DNA from: Flavobacterium rhamnosiphilum
Lineage (GTDB): Bacteria; Bacteroidota; Bacteroidia; Flavobacteriales; Flavobacteriaceae
NCBI RefSeq assembly: GCF_004349195.1
Contig: NZ_SMLG01000001.1
Coordinates: 682,001-746,000 of the forward strand
Length of the DNA: 64,000 nucleotides
Direction of reading: 5' to 3'
Under the pieces are notes generated by a model that was given only the letters and a program-made list of their open reading frames with translations, had not been told where the DNA came from and made no database searches. Of the stretch, positions 9,137 through 18,599 are shown one piece after another; within the stretch, counting starts at the first letter, position 1; every line of letters begins with the position of its first letter. Both the position numbers and the translations under genes were made by a program.

Positions 9137-9257
9137 AATTTTTATTTGTTAAGTTAAAGATTAAATGTACCTATTTTATTTAAAACTTCAATTTAAAACG
9201 GTAATTATTTTTATATAACTATAACATTGTCAGCTAGGTGTGTGTTTTAAGTTTTGC

Positions 9258-10157
9258 TTATGCGTTTATGGCTTCCACTTTAATTCCTTCGTCATTTAGC
9301 ATGCTTTTCAGCATGTTTTCGATACCGCTTTTTAAAGTAAATGTTGATGATGGGCAGCCACTGCAGGCGCCTTGTAATATCACCTTTACGGTTTTGTCAG
9401 TTTCGTTATAGGAATCGAATGCGATATTTCCACCGTCAGCTTGTACGGCAGGTTTTACGTATTCCTCTAATATGTTGATGATTTGTTGTGAAGTGACATC
9501 CAGATTGTCAAACTCTTTTGCTTTAGTGTCCTCTTCTGCTGTAACGGCTTGAATGAAGTTTTCATCTAGAACTGTTCCTCCGTTTTCGATATATTGCTTA
9601 ATGAAACTTCTTAATTCCAATGTTATTTCCTGCCATTCATTGATTTCATATTTAGTCACTGAGATGTAGTTTTCATCAATGAAAATCTCTTTTACATAAG
9701 GAAATTTAAAAAGTTCTTTTGCTAATGGAGATGCGCCTGTTTGATCGATATTTTTGAATTCGATGGAGTTCTTGGTCAACATTTTGCTCACTACAAATTT
9801 CAATGCTGCTGGATTTGGAGTGGTCTCTCCATAAACGGTCACAGGCTGTTTTTTGGTTTTGTTTTCATCTATAGTAATGATTGTCCCGCCATTGTTTACA
9901 AATGTTTCCATTTGTTCCGCTACGGCATCTTTGACATCGTCCCATTCTACAATACTATATTTTTCGATTGCAATAAAATTTCCAGAGATGTAAATTGTTT
10001 TTACAAAGGGAAGATAAAACAATTGTTGCGCTAGTGGAGACGTTTTAGCTTCGTCAATGTTTTTGAATTCAAAACTTTCATTTTGTGTTATAAAATCTTG
10101 AAATTCAAACTTTAATATGGTTGGGTTTTGTGTTTCTTTTATGGTAACTTTGTTCAT
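9258..10157 (-). CDS. NifU/Nfu family iron-sulfur cluster scaffold protein
   Basis: This 299-residue cytoplasmic protein contains two Nfu N-terminal domains in tandem (about residues 1-95 and 105-200; each has a PNPAALKF or NPTILKFEF motif and an SPLAxxLFxxPxVK segment). A C-terminal NifU domain follows, with the cluster-binding motif CSGCPSS at about residues 264-270. Nfu proteins carry a 4Fe-4S cluster between two subunits and pass it to client enzymes. The duplicated N-terminal domain is usual in Bacteroidota. A TAAATTTG -7-like box lies at 10174-10181 on the minus strand, just upstream of the start. Confidence 0.93.
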   Translation of the reverse strand: MNKVTIKETQNPTILKFEFQDFITQNESFEFKNIDEAKTSPLAQQLFYLPFVKTIYISGNFIAIEKYSIVEWDDVKDAVAEQMETFVNNGGTIITIDENKTKKQPVTVYGETTPNPAALKFVVSKMLTKNSIEFKNIDQTGASPLAKELFKFPYVKEIFIDENYISVTKYEINEWQEITLELRSFIKQYIENGGTVLDENFIQAVTAEEDTKAKEFDNLDVTSQQIINILEEYVKPAVQADGGNIAFDSYNETDKTVKVILQGACSGCPSSTFTLKSGIENMLKSMLNDEGIKVEAINA

Positions 10158-10326
10158 GACTTTTAAATTTTTACAAATTTAGTAAAGTTATTTTCTACGA
10201 ATAACTATATTTGATTTTTTAATGAATAAATTAACTTTAGTTTAATTTTTAGATAAGTTATTTGTCTTAGTTCCCATAAAACTTTTATTGATTTAAAATT
10301 ATTCATTCCTATTAAAAAGTAATTAA

Positions 10327-11325
10327 ATGTATAATAAAATTAGATTTTTATCGTCCCTTTTTTTTATATCCTATTGTTCTTTTTCACAGGAAGGAATTCC
10401 TGTTTATTCGGATTATCTTTCAGATAACTATTATCTAATTCATCCTTCAATGGCAGGTGCTTCAAATTGTGCCAAGATCAGGTTGACCGGTCGTAAACAA
10501 TGGTTTGACCAGGAAGATGCTCCAGAGCTTCAAACATTAAGTCTTAATGGTAGGGTAGGTGAAAAAGCGGGTGCCGGAATTATACTTTTTAATGATAAAA
10601 ATGGCTATCATTCCCAAAAAGGAGTCAAATTTAGTTATGCCTATCATCTTATGTTTTCAAGAGATGAGGTCGATTTGAACCAATTGTCTTTTGGTATTAG
10701 CGCAGGATTAATTCAAAGCCAATTAGACGAAACGGAATTTATGCAATCAGGTGATTGGGATCCAATTATTGATGGAACTGTCGTACAAAAAGATTCTTAT
10801 TTTAATGTAGATATTGGAGCATCTTATAACTACTTGGATTTTTATGCTCATGCTACGGTGAAAAATGCCATAGAAACCAGAAGAGATATTTATACAGAAT
10901 ATGAAAGTGACAATCTAAGAAAGTACTTATTGAGTGCCGGTTATATCTTTGGTAATAGAGAAAAATTATTATGGGAACCTTCTCTTTTGTTTCAAATGGT
11001 GGATCAAACGAAAGAAAAAGCGATTGACATCAATTTAAAAGTCTATAAAAGTCTGGATTTTGGAAAACTTTGGGGCGGATTGTCCTATAGAAGAAGTTTT
11101 GATGGTGCCGAGTATATTGATGGAAATTCTGTTTCGAAACAAAAACTGCAATATATTACTCCAATTGTAGGAGTTAATTATGACAGATTTATGTTTGCCT
11201 ATACGTATTCTCAATTGTCGGGAGCTGTTAAGTTCGATAATGGGGGCTACCACCAAATTACTTTGGGAATCGACTTGTTCTGTAAACCAGTGAAATACGA
11301 TTGTTATTGTCCAGCAATTAATTAA
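10327..11325 (+). CDS. PorP/SprF family type IX secretion outer membrane protein
   Basis: The 332-residue protein starts with a signal peptide (MYNKIRFLSSLFFISYCSFSQ) followed directly by the family's opening pattern, EGIPVYSDYLSDNYYLIHPSMAGAS. The rest alternates short beta strands, as in a 14-strand-like barrel. PorP/SprF proteins sit in the outer membrane and anchor or help export type IX secretion cargo, often with a specific C-terminal domain type. Usually a large adhesin gene lies next to them; here none does, the neighbour being a gamma carbonic anhydrase 17 bp downstream. The tail is unusual in ending with three close cysteines (CKPVKYDCYCPAIN). Confidence 0.88.
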   Translation: MYNKIRFLSSLFFISYCSFSQEGIPVYSDYLSDNYYLIHPSMAGASNCAKIRLTGRKQWFDQEDAPELQTLSLNGRVGEKAGAGIILFNDKNGYHSQKGVKFSYAYHLMFSRDEVDLNQLSFGISAGLIQSQLDETEFMQSGDWDPIIDGTVVQKDSYFNVDIGASYNYLDFYAHATVKNAIETRRDIYTEYESDNLRKYLLSAGYIFGNREKLLWEPSLLFQMVDQTKEKAIDINLKVYKSLDFGKLWGGLSYRRSFDGAEYIDGNSVSKQKLQYITPIVGVNYDRFMFAYTYSQLSGAVKFDNGGYHQITLGIDLFCKPVKYDCYCPAIN

Positions 11326-11342
11326 TTATTTACTTTTTACTC

Positions 11343-11858
11343 ATGCTAATTAAATCTGTTAACGGTAAGTCACCTTCTATTCCGGAGGATTGTTATGTAG
11401 CCGAAAATGCAACTATTGTAGGTGATGTGACCTTTGGCACAAATTGCAGTGTTTGGTTTAACGCGGTAATTAGAGGGGATGTAAATTTTATCAAAATTGG
11501 TAATAAAGTAAATATACAAGATGGAGCAGTTATTCATTGTACGTATAAAAAGCACCCAACTATTATAGGAAATAACGTTTCTATTGGTCATAATGCCATT
11601 GTACATGGTTGTATCGTTCATGACAATGTATTGATAGGAATGGGAGCGATTGTAATGGATAATTGTGTGATCGAAAGCAATTCTATTGTGGCGGCTGGAG
11701 CGGTTATTACCCAAAATACAGTTGTAGAATCAGGTTCAATCTGGGCAGGAGTTCCTGCGAAGAAAGTGAAAGACATTGATCAGTCTGATTTTGCGGGTGA
11801 AATCGAACGCATTTCGAATAATTACGTAATGTACTCGAGTTGGTTTAAAGAGGAATAA
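11343..11858 (+). CDS. Gamma-class carbonic anhydrase family protein
   Basis: This 171-residue protein is a left-handed beta-helix of hexapeptide repeats. Metal-ligand-like histidines lie in the segments GAVIHCTYKKHP and SIGHNAIVHGC, which is the usual arrangement in Cam/CamH/YrdA-type proteins. These bind Zn or Fe at trimer interfaces. Not all members have measurable carbonic anhydrase activity, so the reaction (CO2 hydration) is probable but not certain. Length is typical. It follows the PorP/SprF gene by 17 bp and converges with murI, 12 bp from its end. Confidence 0.92.
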   Translation: MLIKSVNGKSPSIPEDCYVAENATIVGDVTFGTNCSVWFNAVIRGDVNFIKIGNKVNIQDGAVIHCTYKKHPTIIGNNVSIGHNAIVHGCIVHDNVLIGMGAIVMDNCVIESNSIVAAGAVITQNTVVESGSIWAGVPAKKVKDIDQSDFAGEIERISNNYVMYSSWFKEE

Positions 11859-11870
11859 TAGGTTGCTTTT

Positions 11871-12650
11871 TTAGAAATTCTTCTTCTCAACCGTATATTT
11901 ATTTCCTAAAATTTCAGTCAGAACTTTTGGATTTGTATTTGTATAAAATACGGGTTCGCTATTTTCTGCCGATGAAAAACCTACTTTTTCTCGTAATATA
12001 TTTTGTGTCTGTTTAGCTACAGCTTCACCGGAATCGATAATCTGAATGTGTTCCGGAAGTATTTTTTTGATTTGTGGAATCAGATAGGGATAGTGGCTAC
12101 ACCCTAATACTAGATAATCGATGTTGGCTTCAATCATAGGAGTGAGGTAGGAATGAAGCAATTTAGTCATCTCTGGTGAATTGATGTCTCCATTTTCAAT
12201 TAGCTGGACCAATCCGTGGCCCACTTGCTCGATTATTTTTGTGTCTTGGTACTTTTCTGTAGTCTTGTTGAAAAGCGCACTGTTCAGCGTGCCTTGTGTA
12301 GCTAGGATTCCTATTATTTGTGTTTTAGAATGCGTAACTGCGGGTTTTATTGCAGGCTCAATACCTATAAACGGAATGTCGTATTTAGCTCTTAACTCTT
12401 GGATTGCATTGGTAGTTGCCGTATTACAAGCTACCACAATTAATTTGCATTTCATCTCCAGGAGAAAATCAGTATTTTTCATGCTTAATGCAATAATCTC
12501 TTCTTTTGATTTTTGTCCATAAGGGGCATTTTTACTATCTGCCAGATATATGGTTCTTTCATTGGGTAGTAATTGATGGATTGCTTTCCAAATGGAAGTT
12601 CCGCCAATCCCTGAGTCAAAAATTCCTATAGGTTGATTATTGCTATTCAT
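11871..12650 (-). CDS. murI: Glutamate racemase
   Basis: The 259-residue enzyme makes D-glutamate for peptidoglycan. It shows the three family landmarks: FDSGIGGTSIWKAI at the N-terminus, VVACNTATTNA with the first catalytic cysteine (about residue 74), and VLGCSHYPYL with the second (about residue 183). It lies directly downstream of the porG-like/uppS/bamA/ompH cluster, as is common in Flavobacterium, but a terminator at 12707-12743 separates it from the OmpH gene. Confidence 0.96.
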   Translation of the reverse strand: MNSNNQPIGIFDSGIGGTSIWKAIHQLLPNERTIYLADSKNAPYGQKSKEEIIALSMKNTDFLLEMKCKLIVVACNTATTNAIQELRAKYDIPFIGIEPAIKPAVTHSKTQIIGILATQGTLNSALFNKTTEKYQDTKIIEQVGHGLVQLIENGDINSPEMTKLLHSYLTPMIEANIDYLVLGCSHYPYLIPQIKKILPEHIQIIDSGEAVAKQTQNILREKVGFSSAENSEPVFYTNTNPKVLTEILGNKYTVEKKNF

Positions 12651-12706
12651 AAAAACAAAGTTACGTGCTGGAATTTGAATTTCCTAAAATTTATTTTAAA
12701 CAAAAA

Positions 12707-12743
12707 AAAACTGCTCAAGCCTAAGATAAGGGTGAGCAGTTTT
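12707..12743 (-). terminator. Terminator after the OmpH operon
   Basis: AAAACTGCTCA (12707-12717) and TGAGCAGTTTT (12733-12743) form an 11-bp stem over a 15-nt loop. On the minus strand the stem runs into a T-tract. It closes the porG-like/uppS/bamA/ompH transcription unit upstream of murI. Confidence 0.85.
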
Positions 12744-12761
12744 GTACGAGTATTGATTTTT

Positions 12762-13262
12762 TTAGAAACCTAAATCTTTTTTTACATCCATAGTCAAGTT
12801 TGGACCATCAGCAAGTAAAAGACTAGAACCATCAAGAACATATTGGAATCCTTTAGCTTTTCCTACTTTTTGAATTGAAGCTCTTACTTTTTCCATTAAT
12901 GGTTTTACGATATCAGATTCTTTTTGTTGCAATTCTTTTTGAGCATTGTCTCTAAAGTCAACAATTCTTTTTTGCATATCTTGAACTTCTTTAGAACGCT
13001 CACCATTTATTGCTTCAGTAACTGTAGCAGCTTCAGCTTCGTATTTTTTCAATTTTCCTTGGTATTCTTCAACCATTTTTTTGTAATCAGCATCATACGT
13101 AGTACTCAATTTATCCAATTGTTTTTGAGCGTCTAGCATTGCTGGCATTTTTGTCATAATCTCACTTACATCAACATGAGCAGTTTTTGCTTGTGCATTA
13201 ATTGTTTGGTTTGCTCCTAAAATAAAAATGGCAGCAATAAATAGAGTTTTAATTTGTTTCAT
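12762..13262 (-). CDS. OmpH/Skp family periplasmic chaperone
   Basis: The 166-residue protein has a signal peptide (MKQIKTLFIAAIFILGANQTINAQ) and then the Skp pattern: a short beta segment (KTAHVDVSEIMTKMP), a long coiled-coil arm rich in K, E and Q (about residues 45-125), and a C-terminal beta segment (GFQYVLDGSSLLLADG). Skp-type trimers hold unfolded outer membrane proteins in the periplasm and hand them to BamA. It is the last gene of the bamA operon, 21 bp after the longer OmpH paralogue. Confidence 0.93.
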   Translation of the reverse strand: MKQIKTLFIAAIFILGANQTINAQAKTAHVDVSEIMTKMPAMLDAQKQLDKLSTTYDADYKKMVEEYQGKLKKYEAEAATVTEAINGERSKEVQDMQKRIVDFRDNAQKELQQKESDIVKPLMEKVRASIQKVGKAKGFQYVLDGSSLLLADGPNLTMDVKKDLGF

Positions 13263-13283
13263 CGTTTTTAAAATATTTAATAA

Positions 13284-14303
13284 TTAATTTTTGTTTGTAT
13301 TTTCTTTTAATTTTTCTTCTTTGGCTTTTCTAATTGCTTCTCTGTCTTCCAGTATTTTTTTTCTTTTTTCGTCTAATGCTTTCTTGCGATCCTCTAAAAC
13401 TTTCTTACGATCTTCTAATGTTTTCGCTTTTGCAGCCGCTTGTTTTTGTTTGGCCTCTTCAACTGTTTGTTTAGCGTTGTCCTTGTTCGGGTCATTGCTA
13501 ACTGCTGTGTCAGTGCCGTCTATTTTGACATTTGCAGAAACCGTGCCATTTTTTTTAGCTTCTCTGTCGGCTTGAATTTGTTTTCTTTTGTCATCAAATT
13601 CTTTTTTCTTTTGCTCCTGAAGCAATTTTCTGTCAGCAAGTATTTTATCTCTTGTTGCTTTTTTATCATCCAAGAGTTTTTGTCTATCCGCTAATGCTGG
13701 ATTTTCATCCAATGCATCTTCTTTATTTTCTTTTGCTTCCTCTTCTTTTAGTTGTTTTTTAGTCAACTGCTCTCTTTTTTCTGTACGGTTCAATACGCGT
13801 AAAATTTGATCGCTGATGTCAAATCTTTTTGCTGCGAACAACATGGTCAAGTCAGAAGTTTTGTCAAAGATGAAATCATATTTTAACTGTTCTGCAATAT
13901 CTTGAACTGCAGTAAAAACTTGATCTTGTATTGGTTTTACCAAAACGGATTTTTGTATCATCAAATCTCCATTGGCACCAAATCTTTTTTGTTGATACTC
14001 TAAATTTTCGTTTTCAAGAAAATTAATTTCTGTTTCTCTTTCGTCAATGAGCTCTTTTGTCAATAAAGCTCTTTCTGCTTTTAAAGCTTCCTTTAATTTA
14101 TTGATTTCAATTTTCTTAGTATCAATCTCCAATTTCCATTTTTCGACCTTTTGCTCTAATTGAGCCTTTGCTTCCGTATAATCGGGTACATTTTGTAAAA
14201 TGTATTCCATATCAATGTAGCCTAGTTTAGTCCCTCTGGTTTGCGCGTTTATTGTTTGCACAACGACTAGCGCTAAAAATAGATATAAAAATTGTTTTCT
14301 CAT
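13284..14303 (-). CDS. OmpH family protein with a long charged C-terminal coiled coil
   Basis: This 339-residue paralogue has a signal peptide (ends NAQ) and a normal Skp-like core: TKLGYIDMEYILQNVPDY at the start, then a coiled-coil arm, then LKYDFIFDKTSDLTMLFA near residue 150. About 160 extra residues follow. They are almost all K, E, D, R and Q with repeated EDRKK/LEDRKKALDEKRKK units, so a long single helix or coiled coil is likely. The family is usually 160-200 residues; such extended forms next to bamA are seen in Flavobacteriia. It may act as an elongated periplasmic chaperone or spacer; that role is inference. Confidence 0.9.
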   Translation of the reverse strand: MRKQFLYLFLALVVVQTINAQTRGTKLGYIDMEYILQNVPDYTEAKAQLEQKVEKWKLEIDTKKIEINKLKEALKAERALLTKELIDERETEINFLENENLEYQQKRFGANGDLMIQKSVLVKPIQDQVFTAVQDIAEQLKYDFIFDKTSDLTMLFAAKRFDISDQILRVLNRTEKREQLTKKQLKEEEAKENKEDALDENPALADRQKLLDDKKATRDKILADRKLLQEQKKKEFDDKRKQIQADREAKKNGTVSANVKIDGTDTAVSNDPNKDNAKQTVEEAKQKQAAAKAKTLEDRKKVLEDRKKALDEKRKKILEDREAIRKAKEEKLKENTNKN

Positions 14304-14340
14304 AACGGTACTGTATTAGAAAATTTAAAATCAATTTTTT

Positions 14341-17019
14341 TTAGAACTGCTGTCCAATGATAAAATGGGTTTCCCATCCATTAGCTTTTGCTTGTCCTGG
14401 CAATGTATCAAAACCGTGACCAAAATCAATTCCCAATAAACCAAATGCAGGCATAAATACACGTAATCCAACTCCTGCAGAACGATTTAACGCAAAAGGA
14501 TTATAACTTTTGAAATCCTTAAACGATGATCCCGCTTCCATAAATGCCAATGCATAAATCGAAGCCGATGATTTTAACGTTATCGGATAACGCAATTCCA
14601 TTGAGAATTTATTAAAAACAGTAGCTCCAATTTGATCTCCTGTCTCATTTACAGGCGTTAAGGAGTTGTTAGGATATCCTCTCAACTGTACTGTTTCTCT
14701 ACCATCCATTGAATAATTCGCCAATCCGTCACCACCTAGATAGAATCGTTCAAAAGGAACAACACCTCTGTCTTGATTGTATGCTCCAAGGAACCCAAAT
14801 TCAGTCAAAGTTCTAAGTACTAATTTACCATAAATTTTTGTATACCAATCGGCTTTAAACTTTATTTTATAATATTCTAACCAATTAAATTTCTTTTGAT
14901 CGACTTTAGATACGTCAGCGGCAGCCTCTTGATAGGTTGCTACCCAGTTTCCTTTACTGTCAATATAATCTCCTATTTCAACAGTGTTCCCATTGTCATC
15001 TGGAACATTCGAACGGTCAACAGTGTTTTTTAATTTGTACTCTTCTTTATCGCCTAATGTTGCATAATCTGTTCCGTTTAGCAATGAATAAGGAGGAGTT
15101 AATTTAGCTGAAATACTAAACTCCGATCCGTATGTTGGAAAAATTGGATTTAGACCTTTATTGCTTCTTGTTAATCCTATGGTGTAGGCTAAATTTCTTG
15201 ATGTTCCATTTCCAAATGTGAATAATCCGGTATTGTAATTATTTAAATCATAATGTTGGTAACTTAAAGATTGTGACAATACAAAGAAATCATCTGGAAC
15301 AGTCAGTCTTTTTGCTAAACCAACAGACAATGTCATGATATTGAAACTTCTAGTTTTATCCGCTTTTTGTGTAACAAAATTATTTAAAAATTGTTTACTA
15401 TACGATAACGAAGTACTAAATTGTACTGGTTTTTTTCCGCCAAACCAAGGTTCTGAAAATGAAACGCTATACGTTTGAAAGAAAGTACTGGCTTGTAAAC
15501 GTAAGGAAACTTTTTGACCATCTCCCATAGGCAGTGGCTTATAAGCATCTTTGTTTAACATGTTTCTTGCTGAAAAGTTGTTGAACGATAGTCCAAGAGT
15601 ACCAATGAAACCGCCTCCGCCATAACCTCCTTGAAGTTCAATTTGACTCGAACCTTTTTCTACAAGATTGTATTCAATATCAACAGTTCCCGCTCCTGAA
15701 TCTACATTCTTGAACTTTGGATCAATCGCTTCCGGATCAAAAAATCCTAGTTGCCCAATTTCACGAACGGTTCTAACTAATTCTTCTTTGCTGTATTTTT
15801 CTCCTGGTTTTGTTCTTAATTCACGATAAATTACACGGTCATTTGTTTTGTCATTTCCAACAACAGTAATTTTGTTGAAATAAGCGATTGGTCCTTCAGT
15901 GATTCGTATTTCAAAATCAATGGTGTCATTTGCTGTTCTTACCTCAACGGCATTTATATTAGAAAATAAATAACCATTGTTTTTATATAAATTGTCAATG
16001 TCTTCGCCGTCAGGTTTTGATGCATCTGCAATTCTTTTTTGTAGCAGAACACCATTGTAAGTTTCCCCTTTTTTAACACCTAATATTCTACTAAGATATT
16101 GATCAGGATACACCGTATTTCCTAAAAATTTAATGTCTCCAAAGTAATATTTATTACCTTCTTCTACATTTATTTTAATTGATAATGCATTCTTTTCTTT
16201 ATCAAAAGTTACAGAATCCGAAAGTATTCTGGCATCTCTGTATCCCTTTTCCTTATAAGCTGAAACTACTTTTTCTAAATCAGTTTTGTATTTATCTTTT
16301 ATAAACTTTGATGCTTTTAGAATGCGAATAGGATTTTTTTGTTTCGTTTCCTTCATCGCTTTTCGCAAAGCTTTGTCTGACATTTTTGTGTTTCCTACAA
16401 AATCAATCTTTTGAATTTTTACTTTTTCACCCTTGTCAATACTAACAAGCATATTTACTTGGTTTACAGTTGAAGTATCTTTAACAGTGTTTATGTTTAC
16501 TTTAGTATTATAGTAACCATCTTTTTTGTATTTGTTCTCAATGTAGTTTTTTGTAGTGGTAATCAGGTTTTCATTGACTACTTTTCCTTTATTTAGACTG
16601 TTGTCTTTTATTAAAGCTTCTGTTTTGGTTTTCTTGACACCTACAAATTTTACCTCATTCAATTTAGGTAGCTCTACAATATTTAGATCAAGATAAATAC
16701 TGTCATTCTCTATTTTATTTACATAAAATGAAATTTCATCAAAGAGACCCAGTTTCCCCAGTTTTTTTATAGCAGCACTGATTTCCTCCCCGGGAACTGT
16801 AATTTCTTGCCCTTTTTGTAAGCCTGAAAAAGTAACAACGGTCTGGCTGTTGAAACTGATGTCTCCAACTACTGCCACATCAGCTAAAATATATTTTTTC
16901 CCCTGATCAAAAGGAACTCTTTCTTGAGCTTTAACTTGTGTAAAACTTCCAAAAATCAAAACGGTAAGGACTATTTTTATGCTTTTATTTAACACTAAAA
17001 AATTATTTAATTTGTTCAC
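14341..17019 (-). CDS. bamA: Outer membrane protein assembly factor BamA
   Basis: The product has an N-terminal signal peptide ending near TQVKAQ, about five POTRA repeats (residues ~40-430) and a 16-strand C-terminal barrel ending in the aromatic residue of FIIGQQF. It is the catalytic core of the machine that inserts barrels into the outer membrane. The start is uncertain: I choose the GTG at 17019, which overlaps uppS by 17 bp and has a GGAAAA stretch upstream. A second GTG at 16995 would give the most compact signal peptide, and the longer open frame to 17133 has no support. It lies in the order uppS-bamA-ompH-ompH. Confidence 0.93.
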   Translation of the reverse strand: MNKLNNFLVLNKSIKIVLTVLIFGSFTQVKAQERVPFDQGKKYILADVAVVGDISFNSQTVVTFSGLQKGQEITVPGEEISAAIKKLGKLGLFDEISFYVNKIENDSIYLDLNIVELPKLNEVKFVGVKKTKTEALIKDNSLNKGKVVNENLITTTKNYIENKYKKDGYYNTKVNINTVKDTSTVNQVNMLVSIDKGEKVKIQKIDFVGNTKMSDKALRKAMKETKQKNPIRILKASKFIKDKYKTDLEKVVSAYKEKGYRDARILSDSVTFDKEKNALSIKINVEEGNKYYFGDIKFLGNTVYPDQYLSRILGVKKGETYNGVLLQKRIADASKPDGEDIDNLYKNNGYLFSNINAVEVRTANDTIDFEIRITEGPIAYFNKITVVGNDKTNDRVIYRELRTKPGEKYSKEELVRTVREIGQLGFFDPEAIDPKFKNVDSGAGTVDIEYNLVEKGSSQIELQGGYGGGGFIGTLGLSFNNFSARNMLNKDAYKPLPMGDGQKVSLRLQASTFFQTYSVSFSEPWFGGKKPVQFSTSLSYSKQFLNNFVTQKADKTRSFNIMTLSVGLAKRLTVPDDFFVLSQSLSYQHYDLNNYNTGLFTFGNGTSRNLAYTIGLTRSNKGLNPIFPTYGSEFSISAKLTPPYSLLNGTDYATLGDKEEYKLKNTVDRSNVPDDNGNTVEIGDYIDSKGNWVATYQEAAADVSKVDQKKFNWLEYYKIKFKADWYTKIYGKLVLRTLTEFGFLGAYNQDRGVVPFERFYLGGDGLANYSMDGRETVQLRGYPNNSLTPVNETGDQIGATVFNKFSMELRYPITLKSSASIYALAFMEAGSSFKDFKSYNPFALNRSAGVGLRVFMPAFGLLGIDFGHGFDTLPGQAKANGWETHFIIGQQF

Positions 17020-17743
17020 TTGTTTTTCCAAATCTACGTTCTCTTTTTTGATAACTAATGATAGCCTCATATAAATCTTGTTCTTTAAAGTCTGGCCACA
17101 ATATGTCAGTAAAATATAATTCTGAATAGGCAATCTGCCACAACAAAAAGTTACTTATCCTATGTTCTCCACTTGTTCGTATTAATAAATCTACGTCAGG
17201 TAAATTTTGCGTGTAAAGATGCTCATTAATAATGGAATCGTCAATAGTGTCTATTGAAATTATATTATTTTTAACTTTATTACAGATGTTTCTGACTGCA
17301 CTGACAATTTCTTCTCTGGATCCATAGCTTAACGCCAAGGTCAATGTCATTTGTGTGTTGTCCTTAGTTTTGTCAATTACATCAAGAAGTTCTTTTTGTG
17401 CTGATTTTGGTAATTTTTCTAAATTACCAATAGCATTCAGTTTGATGTTGTTTTTTTGAAGTGTTACAAGTTCTTTTTTCAAGGAGTTGATGAGCACTTT
17501 CATTAAAGTTTCAACTTCTAGTTTTGGTCTGTTCCAATTTTCAGTGGAGAAAGCATATAAAGTAAGGAATTCGATGCCGAGCTTGGCACTGGCTTCAATG
17601 ATTACTTTAACGGATTTTGTTCCGCTTTCATGACCTAATGCTCTTAAAAGTCCTTGTTGTTTTGCCCAACGGCCATTACCATCCATTATGATGGCCAAAT
17701 GTTTTGGCAAGTTATTCTTGTTGATCGTCTCTAGTAAATTCAT
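17003..17743 (-). CDS. uppS: Isoprenyl transferase (undecaprenyl diphosphate synthase)
   Basis: The enzyme extends farnesyl diphosphate with isopentenyl units in cis configuration to make the C55 carrier for cell-wall sugars. It shows AIIMDGNGRWAKQQG with the catalytic Asp, LTLYAFSTENWNRP, and the C-terminal RTSGEHRISNFLLWQ. The open frame reaches to 17779, but the ATG at 17743 is the best start because it lies 5 bp after the stop of the porG-like gene and gives the usual N-terminus (about 246 residues). The bamA start overlaps its 3' end. Confidence 0.95.
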   Translation of the reverse strand: MNLLETINKNNLPKHLAIIMDGNGRWAKQQGLLRALGHESGTKSVKVIIEASAKLGIEFLTLYAFSTENWNRPKLEVETLMKVLINSLKKELVTLQKNNIKLNAIGNLEKLPKSAQKELLDVIDKTKDNTQMTLTLALSYGSREEIVSAVRNICNKVKNNIISIDTIDDSIINEHLYTQNLPDVDLLIRTSGEHRISNFLLWQIAYSELYFTDILWPDFKEQDLYEAIISYQKRERRFGKTSEQIK

Positions 17744-17747
17744 TTTT

Positions 17748-18431
17748 TTATTCTGCACAATAACAGGGTTTATTTCCAAAGGTATACGTTAAAGTAACTC
17801 CTGAAAAAACATACCAATCATTATTATTTATATTTCCAAATCGGAGTGTTTCCAAATTTTCATTTTTTGGATTGCTTCCGTCTATATTATCCGTCAAAGT
17901 ATATCTTGCGCCAACTTCCGCAGCCAATATTAAACTAGGAGTAATATTCGATTTTATTCCTAAAGTCATTGGCACTGCAAATGAACCTGTGTTTTTATCT
18001 TTTTTAGTTTCGCCGTTCAATATATACAATTCATCGTGCCTAAAATAACTTATGCCTGAATGCACATAAGGAGTGATTTTAGCACTTGAATCATGAAGAT
18101 CAAAATCAAAAAAGTTGAATTCAAGGCCTAAAGATACTTCTTTTATGCCGTTTTCAAAACGATAGCCTCTTTGGTTTCTACCGGCTTCTTTTGAATCTAA
18201 ATCATTTGAAACGATTTTTGATTGTGTATAGGAAAATCGATAAGCATGTCTGGCACTTTTATTCCATTTGTATAGCAATCCAAAAGCAGGTTCATTTGGC
18301 GAAACATAGGTAGTAGGGCCAACATCTCCTATAAAATTACTTCCGCCTAAAAACACACCAACCTCATGTATCTGAGCATGGAGAGCCATTAAAGGGAAAA
18401 AGCAAAAAAATAAATAAAATTTTTTGTTCAT
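17748..18431 (-). CDS. DUF6089/PorG-like outer membrane protein
   Basis: This 227-residue protein has a signal peptide (ends MALHAQ) and then a small beta-barrel pattern starting EVGVFLGGSNFIGDVGPTTYV. It matches the DUF6089 family, whose Porphyromonas relative PorG is part of the type IX secretion system in the outer membrane. The C-terminus ends in two close cysteines (CYCAE). In Flavobacterium this gene routinely heads the uppS-bamA-ompH operon, and a good promoter (18450-18478) lies just upstream here. Confidence 0.82.
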   Translation of the reverse strand: MNKKFYLFFCFFPLMALHAQIHEVGVFLGGSNFIGDVGPTTYVSPNEPAFGLLYKWNKSARHAYRFSYTQSKIVSNDLDSKEAGRNQRGYRFENGIKEVSLGLEFNFFDFDLHDSSAKITPYVHSGISYFRHDELYILNGETKKDKNTGSFAVPMTLGIKSNITPSLILAAEVGARYTLTDNIDGSNPKNENLETLRFGNINNNDWYVFSGVTLTYTFGNKPCYCAE

Positions 18432-18449
18432 TTAATCAAAAATTGCGTG

Positions 18450-18478
18450 CAAATATAATAATTATCGATTCGATTCAA
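18450..18478 (-). promoter_or_regulatory. Promoter of the porG-like/uppS/bamA/ompH operon
   Basis: On the minus strand a TTG (-33, 18476-18478) and a TATATTTG (-7, 18450-18457) are separated by 18 bp. This fits the Bacteroidota pattern TTTG-N17-20-TAnnTTTG. The -7 box lies about 19 bp before the ATG of the porG-like gene. Confidence 0.7.
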
Positions 18479-18599
18479 TACCCATTGCGTTAAATGTGTG
18501 TTTTTTTAATAATTAACTGCTAAACGCACACTAAATGAATATTTGTTTCACTAAAACGGGAAAAATTGATAAAATCGTATAGCGTTTGATTAAAATGAT

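Noticed and set aside
14341..17133. Upstream start of bamA at 17133
   Set aside because: It would overlap most of the uppS 3' end with a non-conserved peptide; GTG at 17019 or 16995 gives a normal signal peptide.
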